Source: Elysia chlorotica
Taxonomy: Eukaryota; Mollusca; Gastropoda; Plakobranchidae
DNA length: 64,000 nucleotides
Direction: 5' to 3'
Assembly (NCBI GenBank): GCA_003991915.1
Contig: RQTK01000109.1
Location: forward strand, 712,733-776,732
Shown: piece after piece, positions 12,901 to 31,095 of the stretch
How the letters are laid out: every line of letters starts with the position of its first letter
How positions within the stretch are numbered: the first letter of the stretch is position 1
Translations under genes and position numbers: made by a program
The notes under the pieces: model-generated
The model's input: the letters and a program-made list of their open reading frames with translations, nothing else
Database searches by the model: none
Told to the model about the DNA's origin: nothing

Positions 12901-15900
12901 GCTGCCTCTGTTCGTCACTTGTCATGATACCCCCAAGACTAGCTCAGTTCTAGATCTATTACATTTTTCCCCGCCCACAATGTAGCTGATATAGTGGTGA
13001 CTGTTAAATGTTATTCCAACTCAACATATTACATTTTAGCCTCATCTTGGCGACACATTTGTGATCGGGCTGTTCTCGCATTCCTTATCGACACATATCC
13101 CCTTTAGATTTAAGTGGCTGAAATTGTCTGCCAAAGATGTTGAGGAGCAGATCAGCAAATTGGCCAACAAAGGCCTTAAACCTTCTCAGATTGGTAAGTT
13201 GTCTTGTTTTCTTTAAAACAAATTACAGTTTACCAATCTAAACCTGAATTACTGTTGCCAATGATGTCTCAAATATTTGCTACTCTTGAAATGCTTTGAC
13301 GAGAAAACACCATAACTGAGGCAATAGTAAATAATGAAACATCCATAATTTTGTTAGTGGCATTTCTATCATTCTCTCCTTCAGCAGACCTTCCTACTTT
13401 TACTGATTTGATTGGTATATACTGATTTTTTTCATCATTCCCGCAAAAACAGGCTGATTTTTAAACTGAAGATATCCAGCGGTGTATTGCCAACTGTTTT
13501 CTCTTTGATATTTTTCATGATCCGGCTGCCTCTGTTCGTCACTTGTCATGATACCCCCAAGACTAGCTCAGTTCTAGATCTATTACATTTTTCCCCGCCC
13601 ACAATGTAGCTGATATAGTGGTGATTGTTAAATGTTATTCCAACTCAACATATTACATTTTAGCCTCATCTTGGCGACACATTTGTGATCGGGCTGTTCT
13701 CGCATTCCTTATCGACACCTATCCCCTTTAGATTTAAGTTTTTAATATCTTGAAAGGTTGCAGATAGCAGTAAACTTTCTACTAGAGCTGTCAGCCAACC
13801 TGTATGCCTTGGTGTATTTTCATACTCTTTTTCTTTTCAAATATTTCAATATGTCTTTCAATATAAAAAAATAACGATCATCGAGAAAAAAACCCAGCAC
13901 AGTGCGTTTGACGTCCTGGAATTTTATTCTTGACAAGGTATCTTTTCACATCACATGATTTTAGGCCTAGTGATTGTGTGCACACTATTTTCGGAATATA
14001 TTAAATAATTTGAAAAGGTAAAAGCTTTGATATTTATTATTCTGAAATAGGTGTGCAAATCAGTACAAAAAGGTGCTAGCACAAGATCGTATCAACCCAC
14101 ACAACATATGTGCAGGATGATGGGGAGTATGTTAAATGAGATATACCCTACTAAGCCAAAAATGCTGCAACTTAGTTTGCCCTCTGGTGCCTGCCTGAGC
14201 CCCTTACAGGTAGTGGTCGGATCTGTGATCTGTCCGGCGCGGGAATGACTGCACTGCATGTTAACTTGATATTGATAGCTTTTTCGGACAAAGCAATACC
14301 AAAAAAACACTTTATTTTTTAAACACACTATTTGCCCTGGCGCAGCGATATAGCAAACTAAAAGGTTCTCGTTCAAGCAACCATGCCTATCTTGATCCCT
14401 AACTTGTAATATAATGATTGATAGCGTATGGTATATAATATAATGATTAGTCACATAGTGGTTCACATCTATACTTGCAATATCTTCAGGTGTCATTCTG
14501 AGGGACTCTCATGGAGTTGCCCAAGTCAGGTTCATCACAGGGAACAAGATCTTGAGGATCATGAAGAAACTCGGACACGGAACAGACCTGCCTGAGGATC
14601 TGTATGGCCTTATCAAAAAGGCAGTGAACATCCGCAAACATCTTGAAAGAAGCAGAAAGGTTTGTGTGTCCATTTTGGTTTGAGTTTTCCTTTTTTTGAA
14701 AGACGTGAATTTTGTGCTGAGGGTGACCGGGTGACCAGTACTTCTTAAAGTTGGGATGTGTTTGGACAGGGGTTTGTTTGCTTATAACAGATGAAGATAT
14801 GTTTAAATATAATTCTGCAGAAAAAAAATTCCGATTTTCCCCAAATTTTGCATGCCGTGTTCAACATAGATGATCTAGCTACCCACAAAATTTCTTTACT
14901 CTAGTACAACTGCTTCAAGGTCAAGCTAAGGACATAATGAACACCCCTCGTATATACAAGTGACACAACAGCTCATTAAGATTTTGTTTTGTCCTGTAGC
15001 ATTTAAATGTATTCTTAAAGAATTTGTTATAGCCTTGTATATACTATTAGTCATTGTAATAGTTCATTTCTGTCCATGATGTTCAATATATTTGCTACTC
15101 TTGAAAGTCTTTGACGAAAAAACACCACATAAGTGATCTGAGGCAGAAGTGTATTTTATGCATCATTAGCATATTTTTATTCTTGTAAATAAGAAAACTG
15201 AAAATTCATACAAGAAGAAATGTTATTTTTTTCCTCCAGGACAAGGATTCCAAATACCGCCTCATTTTGGTTGAATCAAGGATCCACAGATTAGCTCGTT
15301 ACTACAAAAGAAAGAAGGTTCTTGCCCCAACATGGAAATAGTGAGTGGGATGTATTTTTGTTTTCACAATTTTCACAAGCATGTAATCCAGTTTTCTAAG
15401 AAAAATAAACGCTAAGCAATGCAGTGGAAGCCTCATAAGATAAACCCCTTAGGGACAGCCTAAAGGTTCATTTTATTGCATTTTCTAGCGGCTTCTGCGT
15501 TAAAAATAATTTGTTCTTTCACGAACTCTATCTCTAACAATTTATAACCAAGGAGCAGGTCCATCAGGAAGGAAATTACTTACTCGAGAACCAGTTTTAG
15601 ATGTCCTGGATGGTTAGATTGATGATCATTTTGATATTGTTAGTGATGATGGTCTAGTAGATCCAAATCTAGTAGTGGCAGTGAAGGCGAGGAGCCAGTA
15701 GTTAGATTTAGACAGATCTAGACCTAGGGATTCAGTGCCAAGAGCAGTTAAGTTAGAAGTAGATAGAAACAGAGATGTAGATCTAGTTGATAAAGAGACC
15801 TGAATAACCATGCCAATCTGCATGCTTTTTACATGTATTCTGTTGTGTTGGCAATGGTCAGAGAAAACTCGGGATCATTCTTGACGATTATGTTCACTTT

Positions 15901-16149
15901 TTCAGTTTCATGAATCTGCTACAACTGGTTTATTCTTGGTGTGAGGATATTAGACCTATACATTTTCTGAAAGCTGAATAAATTCTCTACACTTTTATTC
16001 TTATTTTTTGGGAGCTAAACATGTTGGTTTCCAAGTTATTTGATGACAAAGTAGATATTTTTTTTTTTTTCCATTTAATCCAATTAATTTGTAACAATTG
16101 TTTCCTCTCTTTCAGTGAATCTTCAACAGCCTCAGCACTGGTGGCATAA
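9975..16149 (+). CDS. RPS13: Ribosomal protein S13 (uS15), 40S subunit, six exons
   Basis: Cytosolic 40S subunit protein uS15. Exons are 9975-9997, 11631-11679, 12504-12582, 14490-14659, 15240-15340 and 16116-16149. All have GT/AG junctions, and phases join to 151 codons plus stop, the usual eukaryotic length. The start [12 protein letters not shown], the [20 protein letters not shown] segment, the [20 protein letters not shown] segment and the end [13 protein letters not shown] are diagnostic of the family. Exon 1 carries only eight codons, as is common in ribosomal-protein genes. A second copy of exon 3 (13115-13193) encodes the same residues with one silent change. Because exon 3 is 79 nt, including both copies would shift the frame. 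I therefore used the first copy, which has the better acceptor (TTTCTTTGCAG). Introns 3 and 4 hold box C/D snoRNA-like elements. Confidence 0.97.
10422..10605 (+). mobile_element. SINE copy in RPS13 intron 1
   Basis: tRNA-like head with GGGTAGAACACCCGCCTTCGACG and a B-box-like GGTTCGAGACCC, then the ACTGAGTCATGGTATCCCCG block and a TGTGGCTGCACAAAACTTGTC block. It is diverged from the young copies and is spliced out with the intron. Confidence 0.6.
12644..12713 (+). ncRNA. Box C/D snoRNA-like element, copy 1 (RPS13 intron 3)
   Basis: A terminal stem TTGCC/GGCAA encloses a C-like box ATGATGT (12650-12656) and a D box CTGA (12705-12708). Internal D'-like CTTGA (12674-12678) and C'-like TTGACGA (12685-12691) are present. 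The 13 bases before D' (AATATTTGCTACT) are complementary to AGTAGCAAATATT, which I recall as a conserved large-subunit rRNA stretch. The 70-nt length, intronic position in a ribosomal-protein gene and conservation in three copies support a snoRNA. The modified base is not assigned. Confidence 0.72.
13115..13193 (+). pseudogene. Second copy of RPS13 exon 3
   Basis: 79 nt, identical to exon 3 at 12504-12582 except one silent T-to-G change in the second codon. The donor GTAAGT is intact. The acceptor is TTTAAG with a weak pyrimidine tract. It could be used only instead of, not together with, the first copy, because 79 is not divisible by three. Whether it is ever spliced in cannot be judged from sequence. 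Confidence 0.8.
13255..13324 (+). ncRNA. Box C/D snoRNA-like element, copy 2 (duplicated unit)
   Basis: Exact counterpart of the element at 12644-12713, carried along by the exon 3 duplication. Boxes: C 13261-13267, D 13316-13319. The stem TTGCC/GGCAA is intact. If the host transcript is spliced past it, it could be processed like copy 1. Confidence 0.68.
15068..15148 (+). ncRNA. Box C/D snoRNA-like element, copy 3 (RPS13 intron 4)
   Basis: A diverged relative of the intron 3 elements. C-like box ATGATGT is at 15076-15082 and D box CTGA at 15138-15141. The terminal stem TTCTG(T)CC/GGCAGAA has one bulge. The guide before D' (ATATTTGCTACT) keeps 12 of the 13 bases complementary to AGTAGCAAATATT. 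The stem differs in sequence from copies 1 and 2 but still pairs, and the D-side spacer has changed. This pattern suggests selection on the D' guide and on the fold. Confidence 0.72.
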
Positions 16150-16182
16150 TGACAGAGACTTCTCTTATTAGTTTAATGAGTA

Positions 16183-16188
16183 AATAAA
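16183..16188 (+). terminator. RPS13 poly(A) signal AATAAA
   Basis: Canonical AATAAA 34 bases after the stop codon, giving a very short 3' UTR typical of ribosomal-protein genes. Confidence 0.85.
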
Positions 16189-16199
16189 GCGTTTTACTC

Positions 16200-17090
16200 C
16201 AAACTGTTTTGTTTTGTATATTTTTCAACTTGTACAGATTGTCCTTATATTTTAATTTTTTTAAAGTGTTGATTATACACACTTTAGTCCCTTTTAATAT
16301 TACAAATAATACTGTCGTTCCATGTTTGAGATTTTTAAAAACTTGTTTCCAATGTGAGCAACACTCACAAATTTTATTGAAAGAGACTTTTATTTAAAAA
16401 AAAAAAGTCTTCTACATTTAAAAATATTGCACTTTACAGTACATATACCTTGAGCATAGCTCTAAAAAAAATCCACATGACATCACATTTAACTCGCAAA
16501 ATAATTTAAGGAATCCCTGTTCCATCAGTTGCATAACAATTTTATAGAAATACGCAGCACATCGCTGAAGTAAAATTTGTGCAATTAACTTTGTCTCAGG
16601 TATGAACTTTACATCCAAGTTTTCAATAAAATTTCCAATGCGTATACAATACATTTTATTTAGCTGTAATGTACTAATTATTAAATTTATATTGTAAACA
16701 AGCTGGGGTACCCGTTCATACGAACAGGTTGAATACTGAGTAACTGTAACTGTCTGTATATTGATTCTTTTTGATAGGGGAACCCCTTGTCATCAGTTAT
16801 TATTTTTGCGTTCTTTTTTTTATTAAAAGAAATTATCTTTTCTCTTCTTTAAAAAAATTTGTTTATCTCTCTTTTTTCTTCTTTATTCTCTTTATATATT
16901 CCTCCTTTAAAAAAATTCATTATTGTTCCTTTTCTTCTTTCTTTTTTTTATTTCTCTCTCTTTTTCCTTTTTTTTCTTCTTTCGTATATATTATATCTAG
17001 ACAGCTACGCTACAGTACTACAGCTGCTAATGATGGGCAGATTTTACCCCTTGAATTACATGCTTTGATTAATGTCTCCTAGGTTCCTAT
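16200..17090. other. Intergenic AT- and pyrimidine-rich DNA
   Basis: T-rich and CT-rich stretches, notably 16830-16985, and no supportable coding exon. Open frames here are short and compositionally biased. Confidence 0.5.
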
Positions 17091-17094
17091 AGGA

Positions 17095-17310
17095 AGCCCA
17101 ATACATCGACTGACCCCAAGACTTACATCTGACAATTTTATGTGCTGGCACGCATTTGATAGGGCGGAGATAAAGTGACTCCTGTCTCAGCCGGTCACAC
17201 TATAACCGACCCAACCAACAGGGGACTAAAATAGATCGTGGGACTCGTACCCCGCACCTCCCGATCTGAAAACCAATGCTATTCCTCATGAGCTAATTCG
17301 CCCTCCGTGC
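17095..17310 (-). mobile_element. tRNA-derived SINE, minus orientation, diverged
   Basis: Reverse complement of the SINE body: CTGACAATTTTATGTGCTGG, the GACTCCTGTCTCAGCCGGTC block, ACCCAACCAACAGGGG, a B-box region GGGACTCGTACCCC and the head ending in TTCGCCCTCC. Moderately diverged. Confidence 0.65.
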
Positions 17311-17839
17311 AAGTGCGGTGCAACTGGGTGTAAATGTAATGCCAAAATGGAGGTGCTGAATTTGATATTAGACCTAGAACCTAGATCTATAAAACCCTTT
17401 TCATTAGTTAAGTCTAGATTGGAGATCTAGAAAGATTGCTCAAGTAAGCCAAGATTTTAGATTTAGATTAGTTTGAGCCTAGATTCCTGATCTTGATCTA
17501 GATAGATTGCTCAAGTCCATCGGTAGAGGCAGTACATGTACATGGAACTGACTTGGTTGTCTATGACGCAATGACTAACCAAGTCTATATATATCTAGTT
17601 ATTTTAAAAGATGATCCGGCGAACTATTTTTATTTTAAATAATAATACATATATGAAAAAATAAACCAATAAAAATGGACCAGGTAAACAAAGTATCTAG
17701 TATTACTATAGTATTAGTAAGATGTAGCTTCTGTGAAAATTTCATTATAGGTTGAGCCGTCTTCGACTTCGAGCATTTAGAGAAGAATCCCTCGATTCTA
17801 CTAAAATATAATAATTAATATAGATGCTAAATTTTTTTC

Positions 17840-18009
17840 CAAACAGCAAAAAGACAGTCATGGGCATGTCCTGTTCATCTTTTGCTTCCTCTGCTCCTTC
17901 TCCAGCACCTCCTCCTAGTCCTCCTATGTACCTAAATCCTGCTCCTGCTGCTGTTCTTCCTCTTGATTATGAAGAGGACATCCAGTGCTGCATGTCCTCT
18001 ATCTTTTAA
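17840..18009 (+). other. Possible terminal exon of an unidentified gene
   Basis: After an acceptor-like TTTTTTTCCAAACAG (ending about 17847) the + strand reads open to a stop at 18009. It encodes a Ser/Pro/Ala-rich segment (SSAPSPAPPPSPP) and then PLDYEEDIQCCMSSIF. The composition change from its surroundings makes it stand out, but I could not find partner exons or a family. It may equally be chance. Confidence 0.25.
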
Positions 18010-18477
18010 TACCATAAAAAATCATTTGTAGATGTTTTTCAAAGGTCTAGACCTACAATACGTTATTTATAATATCTAATTCTAAGAGTATACATGTATT
18101 ACTATTAGTAATATGGTGTACATGTATTTTGACACGTTGGCTTGTATTTTTATAAGAATTTTGTGGAAGGCTAAGTAAAAAAAAAATTAAATTATTAACT
18201 TCTTTAAAAATCCAACATACTGGTACACATGCCTGTGAACCTTTACAAACTGTAGACTAGGCTAGAGCCATGTTAGAAGATCAGAGAATTTTCCCGTAAG
18301 CCATCTCTTTGTGCTGTTCCATAGGTTTCTCAAATAATCTATTACACGGAAACGGTTGCATCAACTGGGACTCGAACACAGAACTAGGTTCAGTCACTTC
18401 ATACCACTGACTTAAAAGTTATATTTATAAGCACAAGTAATAATTAAAACTACATGTAATTCCGCAACTTGATTGGG

Positions 18478-18735
18478 GGGCGCGGTGGCCCAGGGGTAGA
18501 ACATCGGCTTCCGACGCAAAAGGTCATGAGTTCGAATCCTGGCTGTTGCAATCCCTACTGGTTGGGTCGGTGTCAGTATAATGTGACCGGCTGAGACAGG
18601 AGTCATGGTATCCCCACCCTGTCTCGTGTGTGGCAGCACATAAAATTGTCAGACGTCCGTCTTGGGGCCCGTCTACGATATAGCCTATAGTTGCTGATGT
18701 TGGACGTTAAAACCCAACCAACCAACCAACCAACC
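18478..18735 (+). mobile_element. Full-length tRNA-derived SINE (young copy A)
   Basis: Complete element. The tRNA-like head has a Pol III A box (TGGCCCAGGGGTAG) and B box (GAGTTCGAATCCTGG). A body follows, including GTCGGTGTCAGTATAATGTG and CATGGTATCCCCACCCTGTC, with a 3' end GCTGATGTTGGACGTTAAAA and an (AACC)n tail. It is very similar to the copies at 45158 and 53381, so the family has moved recently. Confidence 0.9.
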
Positions 18736-18739
18736 GCAA

Positions 18740-20990
18740 CTTGATTACAAAACAAAAGTAAGAATTATTCAACCTTCTTAAAATATTATATTTAGTTTAT
18801 GCAAGGCGTGGATATTGCTGACGTGGTGTTGAAAATAAAAATTAACAAAATTTAAAAAAAAGCACACACATACTCCCAAAAAAAAAAAAGCAAGGAATAA
18901 AAAGTTATGATTAAGCACACAAGTGTTTAAGTCAATATTGATAGCTGAACTAAATAAGCTTGGCCATCAATTAGGTTTGCAGTGATAACGCCCTAAAAAT
19001 CTGTATTTGCTTTCTCAAAAATTGGCAGCTATGTGATAGCACAGTATATCTGTCCATATTAGTTCAGTTAGATCGCAATGAAAAAAGCCGAATAATTACA
19101 GTATTCTTTAGCAGTATCTCACAATACATGTATCAACAGCAACAATTACTGACAAGTGACAATGCAGTGCACAACTTCTCAATGCAACATTACACACCAT
19201 AAAGAGCAAAAAACAAACAACAAAGTGAATGTGTGTGACGGGGTGGGGTATTAGGCTAAGAACGGTTGAACCAGAGATCCTACTCTACACTAGACGGCAA
19301 CCCAAATTTTCTTGAAAATGACACCACCTTGGCCCATCCCTTTGTGGCTTGTCTCAATCTTCGATCATATTGTATTGCCTGTTTGCACTAACCCTAACGT
19401 ATATTTAATTCATAGCTGGTTTTAAACTTTGAGGTTAAAAACAATGAATATAATGATTGTATATTGATATGGGGCCTATGTACATGTTAACATAAAACTG
19501 ACTTCCAGAGATTTAGTTGAATCATGGCAGAGACCTAGATTTATTACTTCAATATAAAAGCATTTGGTTCAAGGTATCAGAAAAATTAGCCAAGTCGGAC
19601 ATGCCCCACTTGTACTCGTATTAATAAGGGCCAAAGTCCAATTTTTGTATAAGGAATACTACAAGGACGTTAGGCAAATTCACATAAGCCCACCTTGGTG
19701 AAAGGGGGCTCTACTCAGGCATTGCGATGTTGAAACTTGAAACAGTGTGTGATCTTCTAAAGCACGTCGCGCCCGGAAAGCGCGTAGGCACCAACTATGG
19801 TTTAATCTCTTTTAGTTGCAGATTCTGACGAATACATTTCTTATTGATTTTAATTTTTGTTACATTCTTACTTACATCGTATTTTCGTAAAACAATCCCT
19901 TGTTAGCGAGACAAGTCGAGCACTGCTCACCCTGCCCAAAGGCACCAGCCGGTAAACGTTTCCGAGAAAGAAGGGAAAAAAAAAAAAACAAAACAAAAAA
20001 ATCCCACAAATAAGCAACAAACTACACGTATAAAAAAAAAAGACATTGAATACGCAATAGGAAAACAGAAGTAAGAAGAACAACACGCTGAAGTTGGCAT
20101 TGCATTACATGTATTTAGTGATAAAAGTCTTAATTCTCCGACGTTGTTTCAGAATTATACACGCAGCAGGAACATAGCAGTTTTTGATCGTATTTACTCA
20201 AAGTTCTAACTTTAAACCTCTTTACCTTACACACATTTTTGTGTGTTCTTTATTCAAAATATTTTACTTTTAGCATACCTAAACATTGTGACAATTTTTA
20301 TTAATCAAATATACATACATGTATATATCTATAAATTACAGTAATTGATTATATATATACTCTTCTAAACGACTTGGCGGGTGAAAATGATATGGATATA
20401 GCTACATGCAATGCTATAGTCGTCGGGTTTTATTTTTTTTATATATGATTATACTTTTACTCACTACAATGCTACATGTCGTTATAGTGTAATAAACTTT
20501 AGATGATGTCTTACCTAATTATAATAGAGAAAAGGAGTTATCTGAATCAATTGATATTTTCAGTTTGCCGTATCCCAGCGAGATTGCGACACTGAACACT
20601 GAGAGTGATAATGCGCTATCCTCTCTTGGACAAGATCTACTATACTCTCGGGGTCATTACATTAGAACGTTGCGGTATGCTTACGAATCTTCATAAGGTA
20701 TAAGAATGAGGAGGCTTACGACAGGGTGTAGGCTACCATGACGCTGTACTAACGACCCTAGATCTCTAGTACTAGTAGATCTACACGTGAGTCTCGCTCA
20801 TCGTTGTTGCCGACTTGGCCACTGCAGACAAGACTTTCGAGCTTCTTCCATCCAAGGGATGGTACGAGACGCGCTCAAACTCCTCTGGTTCCACGTTCTG
20901 TCCAACATGAGAGACCGATACAAAAGCTTGAATGATGTGAATAGTGTGTACATGGAGTATTGATTAAACGGTCGTTAGTTCGGTAAAAAA
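18740..20990. other. Intergenic DNA without recognised gene
   Basis: AT-rich sequence with A-tracts (18855-18900, 19975-20040). No exon or RNA gene can be supported. A short match to the GTCGTAAGCTTAC-type dispersed repeat occurs near 20718-20765. Confidence 0.45.
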
Positions 20991-20994
20991 GGGG

Positions 20995-20998
20995 GGGG

Positions 20999-21080
<82 letters not shown>
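20995..21080. repeat. (GA)n microsatellite
   Basis: About 38 GA units after a short G run. Confidence 0.95.
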
Positions 21081-21082
<2 letters not shown>

Positions 21083-21525
21083 AAACAGTAGCAATGAAAA
21101 ATGACGCCTCTGATCGCACTCCTGTATTGTCCATGTGTTATTATAATGTACGTGTTGTAGGGAGTCTCACTTCTGTTGTCATGTATGTTGTACATTACTA
21201 ATGCATAATTATATGTATGTTGTGCATGTGTTTTTGTTGTTGTTGTTGTTGTTGCATGTTTTGTGTCCCTGTTTGTTGTACATGTGTGTTGGACGTGTGT
21301 GATATTAAATTATAATGTGCTGTCCATATGTATTTGTGCTGTTCATCTATGTGGAAAAAAGTAAGTTCTCTTGTATTGTCCACACATTATCAGTGATACT
21401 GATAACCATACATTTCCATATGTCTGGTTTATCTTTGTGAGTTGTACGTGTAGATACTTTTGTGGTGATCACCTGTGTTGTGCACTTATGTTGGACATAT
21501 AATATTATGTGTTATCATGTAGTAA

Positions 21526-22870
21526 ATGTATGTTGACTTTTATGAACACGACCAGGCGGTGATCCACAAAGTCCCAAAGAGAGAAATGAAAATGTTGTTG
21601 GAAAACCTGAACGCTAAAGTAGGCACTGAAAATACAAACATGACACACATCATGGAAATCCATGGCACCGGAGAAAAGAACAAGAATGGACAATTCTCCA
21701 GCGGGTTTTGCTCCTTAATTACCTGATAATCGGAGGCACTCTGTTCCCACACACGACCATCTAAAAACGACATGGATTTCCCTACGACGGCAAGACTGAA
21801 CAGTGAAAATCAAGTAGACTCTATGAAATCACCAAAATTCTCTCAGTGGGAAACGGAACCCCCAGTCGCTCCCCGTCAAATACACAAACGGAAACACCAT
21901 ATCTGGTGAGTAAGAGCAGAGGTCAAGATGGGCTGAGCACTTCAAAAACACTCTGCCCCACTTGCTCCACCGGCCCCAGCAACAACAGAGCTCCTTGACA
22001 TTAACACCAAACCTCCTAGCACAACAGATATCGCCAAGACCATTAAGTCTCTCGAGCCAGGAAAGGCAGCAAGTCCAGGCGGCACACCACCTGTAGCTCT
22101 TAAGGCCGACATGCACACTTTGACTGTCATGCTAATATGCAAGATTTGTCCAGTGGACCTTCATGAAACAGCTGGAGGATAATAATTATGTCCTTCTCAG
22201 ACGACACCAGCCTTCTCTCCCAACCCGAAAGCCACAGGACGCGCAAGAGAAGCTATGTCGTGTGGCAACAGAAGCTAGGAAGACTTGACTCCAGATAAAC
22301 ATCAGAAAAAATGAGGCCGTACAAATCAATAACAGATCATGGAAATCCATGGCACCGGAGAACAGAACAAGAATGGACAAGATGCGTAACAAACAAGACC
22401 AGATACGCCGTCAATACCAAGACGAATCTGGAGGTCTACAGCCCCGTCGGTCCGAAACAAAATCCAGACTTTCAATACCAACATGATGTCGGTCTTACTC
22501 TATGTCTCAGATTAAACGTGGCGCGTGATAAGACTAACACCCATAAACGGCAACAATTCACCAACAGATGCCTCAGAAACACACTCAACGTAAGGTGGTC
22601 CTAAGTTGTCTCAAACAATGAATTTTGGGACAAGACGAAGTAAATCCCCATCGAGACAGATATAAAAAAGCGTAAAGCCTATATCCAACATCACAAGGCA
22701 CGCCCTGGAGTCGAACCCCCAAGTTAACGCAAGGTCGACCTGCCGAAGCAGAGATTAAAGTTGTCGGTACCACATGGGCCGAGCTGAAGAGGACCAGCCA
22801 AAATCGAGTCCGATGGATGGGAGTTGTTGCGTCCACATGTTCCACAAGAAATTAAGAGGCTTAAACTAAA
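21526..22870 (+). pseudogene. Decayed non-LTR retrotransposon with endonuclease and RT parts
   Basis: Open stretches on the + strand match an AP-endonuclease-type LINE ORF. First comes VPKREMKMLLENLNAKVG, followed by the HGTGEKNKNGQFSSGFCSL region and IGGTLFPHTT (21565-21765). Next come RWAEHF-like sequence (21930) and DIAKTIKSLEPGKAASPGG (22025-22085), which precedes the RT core. The core with YxDD is missing. Later segments (22200-22600) resemble the region after the RT. Frameshifts and stops are frequent. A 45-bp part of the endonuclease region (about 21650-21694) reappears at about 22336-22380. Confidence 0.75.
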
Positions 22871-23298
22871 AATAAAAACACAGCTAAAACTTAAATGTGT
22901 GTTGTTCTTGTTCACGGTTGCTGTAAATGTTTGTGGTTTTTAATATTTTTGTTGCGAACCTCATTTCCAAATGTGTAATACCGGTAAGTATGTGCAGTGT
23001 TTATTTACGTGTATGGTAGTATTTATTGATATCCTCATGTGCTGTTCATGTGTGTTGTGTATAAATCTTAACTGCATCCGTGTTAAACACTGTATATACA
23101 TGTACGTAAATAGGTGTCTAGCTTATGAAGGTGAGATGTTTTTTTTTTTCACCGCGTGTTGTCCTATGTCCTGTTTACTTGCGCTGTGCACATATGGTCT
23201 TCACATGGTTTGTCATGTGGGATACGCACGTATGTGTTGCACATGTGTTATTCTCCTGTGCCGATTTAATCAAACATTTATTGTACTTGTGTGTTGTA

Positions 23299-23505
23299 CA
23301 GTAACACTCAAATCCAACGAACTCGGATTAAAGAACACCCTACATTCAACGAAAAAATAGAAATCCCATTTTTTCTTCCTGCTTTAATAAACTTTCTTCG
23401 ATCCAACAACCTAATCTCATACCCATCCTTAGATCCAACGAACCAGAAATGCTATTTAGCTTACAAAAACATATACCACTTTTACCAGACAGAGACAACC
23501 TAAAT
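23299..23505 (+). mobile_element. Possible pogo/Tigger-type transposon end
   Basis: After a TA dinucleotide the sequence CAGTAACACTCAAATCCAAC continues into GAACTCGGATTAAAGAACACC. This has the look of pogo/Tigger terminal repeats (CAGT, then repeated AACGAAC-like steps). A subterminal GATCCAACGAACC motif recurs at 23432. I do not see the matching inverted end, so this is a fragment or a chance likeness. Confidence 0.35.
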
Positions 23506-24057
23506 TTAGTTAAAAATTAGAGAAACAAATATCTGCTGGGGAGTCACTTAAAAAGTAACATTTCTCCCATATATAAGAACTGACATAATGTAGTGTTATG
23601 TACTGTTGGTGACAATGAAAAAATTGATAAGTGGTGAGGGGGATGAGTGGCAGCTGACGACGGTGAGCACGATAGAAGATCAAAGTGTTCAAGCCGCCAT
23701 GTTTAAAACGTGGGACGTGCGCGCGAGTGTGTGTGTGTGTGTGTGTGTATGTGCGTATTTGTCTGCTTCCTTCTCCGTTTCCCTTTCAACATCCATCTTG
23801 GGTGGGGATGTGATTGGCTTAGCACGATCTAGGTCCAACAATAAAATGGAGATAGGGTATTAACAGTAGTGAGCCACTTATGGCTTCAAGGAATCGTGTA
23901 TCCAAGGAACCATTGGCAATAAACGAGGTGGTTCGTTGCATCCGAGTCGTACTGTACATGTGTGTTATACACGTGTTTTGTACACGTATGTTGTACATGT
24001 GGGTTGTACATGTGATTTTCACTTGTGTGTTGAACACACATGTTGTGCTGTACTTAC

Positions 24058-30766
<6,709 letters not shown>

Positions 30767-30924
30767 CTGAGGAGAAAAAAACAAACAACAACGTGCTACA
30801 TAAACATTTTAACCATCGGTGTTACCATTGATGGAAACTGTACTGTCGAGTCCACAAAAGCTGCCGTATACATTACTATTATAGTTAGCAATGTTGTTGC
30901 TGCTGGTGGTATTTCTACTAAATA

Positions 30925-31095
<171 letters not shown>

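Larger units (their letters stand above)
12504..13738 (+). repeat. Tandem duplication of RPS13 exon 3 plus downstream intron
   Basis: Unit 1 is 12504-13114 and unit 2 is 13115-13738. Each starts exactly at the first base of exon 3. The two units are nearly identical over about 600 bp. They differ mainly in a short stretch after the snoRNA (12724-12765 against 13335-13386), which includes a small insertion in unit 2. The junction gives the second exon copy the acceptor context CCCCTTTAGATTTAAG, which is poorer in pyrimidines than the original. The identical 65-codon ORF in both units is a by-product of the duplication. An assembly error that joins two haplotypes is an alternative. Confidence 0.92.
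21180..24056. repeat. Degenerate TGTTGTACATGTG-type array, split by insertions
   Basis: Loose repeats of TGTTGTACATGTGT and variants fill 21180-21520, 22890-23300 and 23945-24056. The middle is occupied by a LINE remnant (21526-22870) and a DNA-transposon-like piece (23299-23505). The last block runs directly up to the donor of the membrane-protein exon at 24058. Confidence 0.6.

Noticed and set aside
12788..13609. Identical 65-codon ORF found twice (12788-12985 and 13412-13609)
   Set aside because: It lies in the duplicated RPS13 intron. Identity reflects recent duplication, not selection on a protein, and it has no recognisable features.
15600..15823. TGATGA-rich stretch in RPS13 intron 5 as a fourth snoRNA
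   Set aside because: C-like boxes are present but no D box at a suitable distance and no terminal stem.
18478..18560. tRNA-gene-like sequence with A and B boxes
   Set aside because: It is the head of a SINE. The same sequence recurs with a common body and tail at 45158 and 53381.
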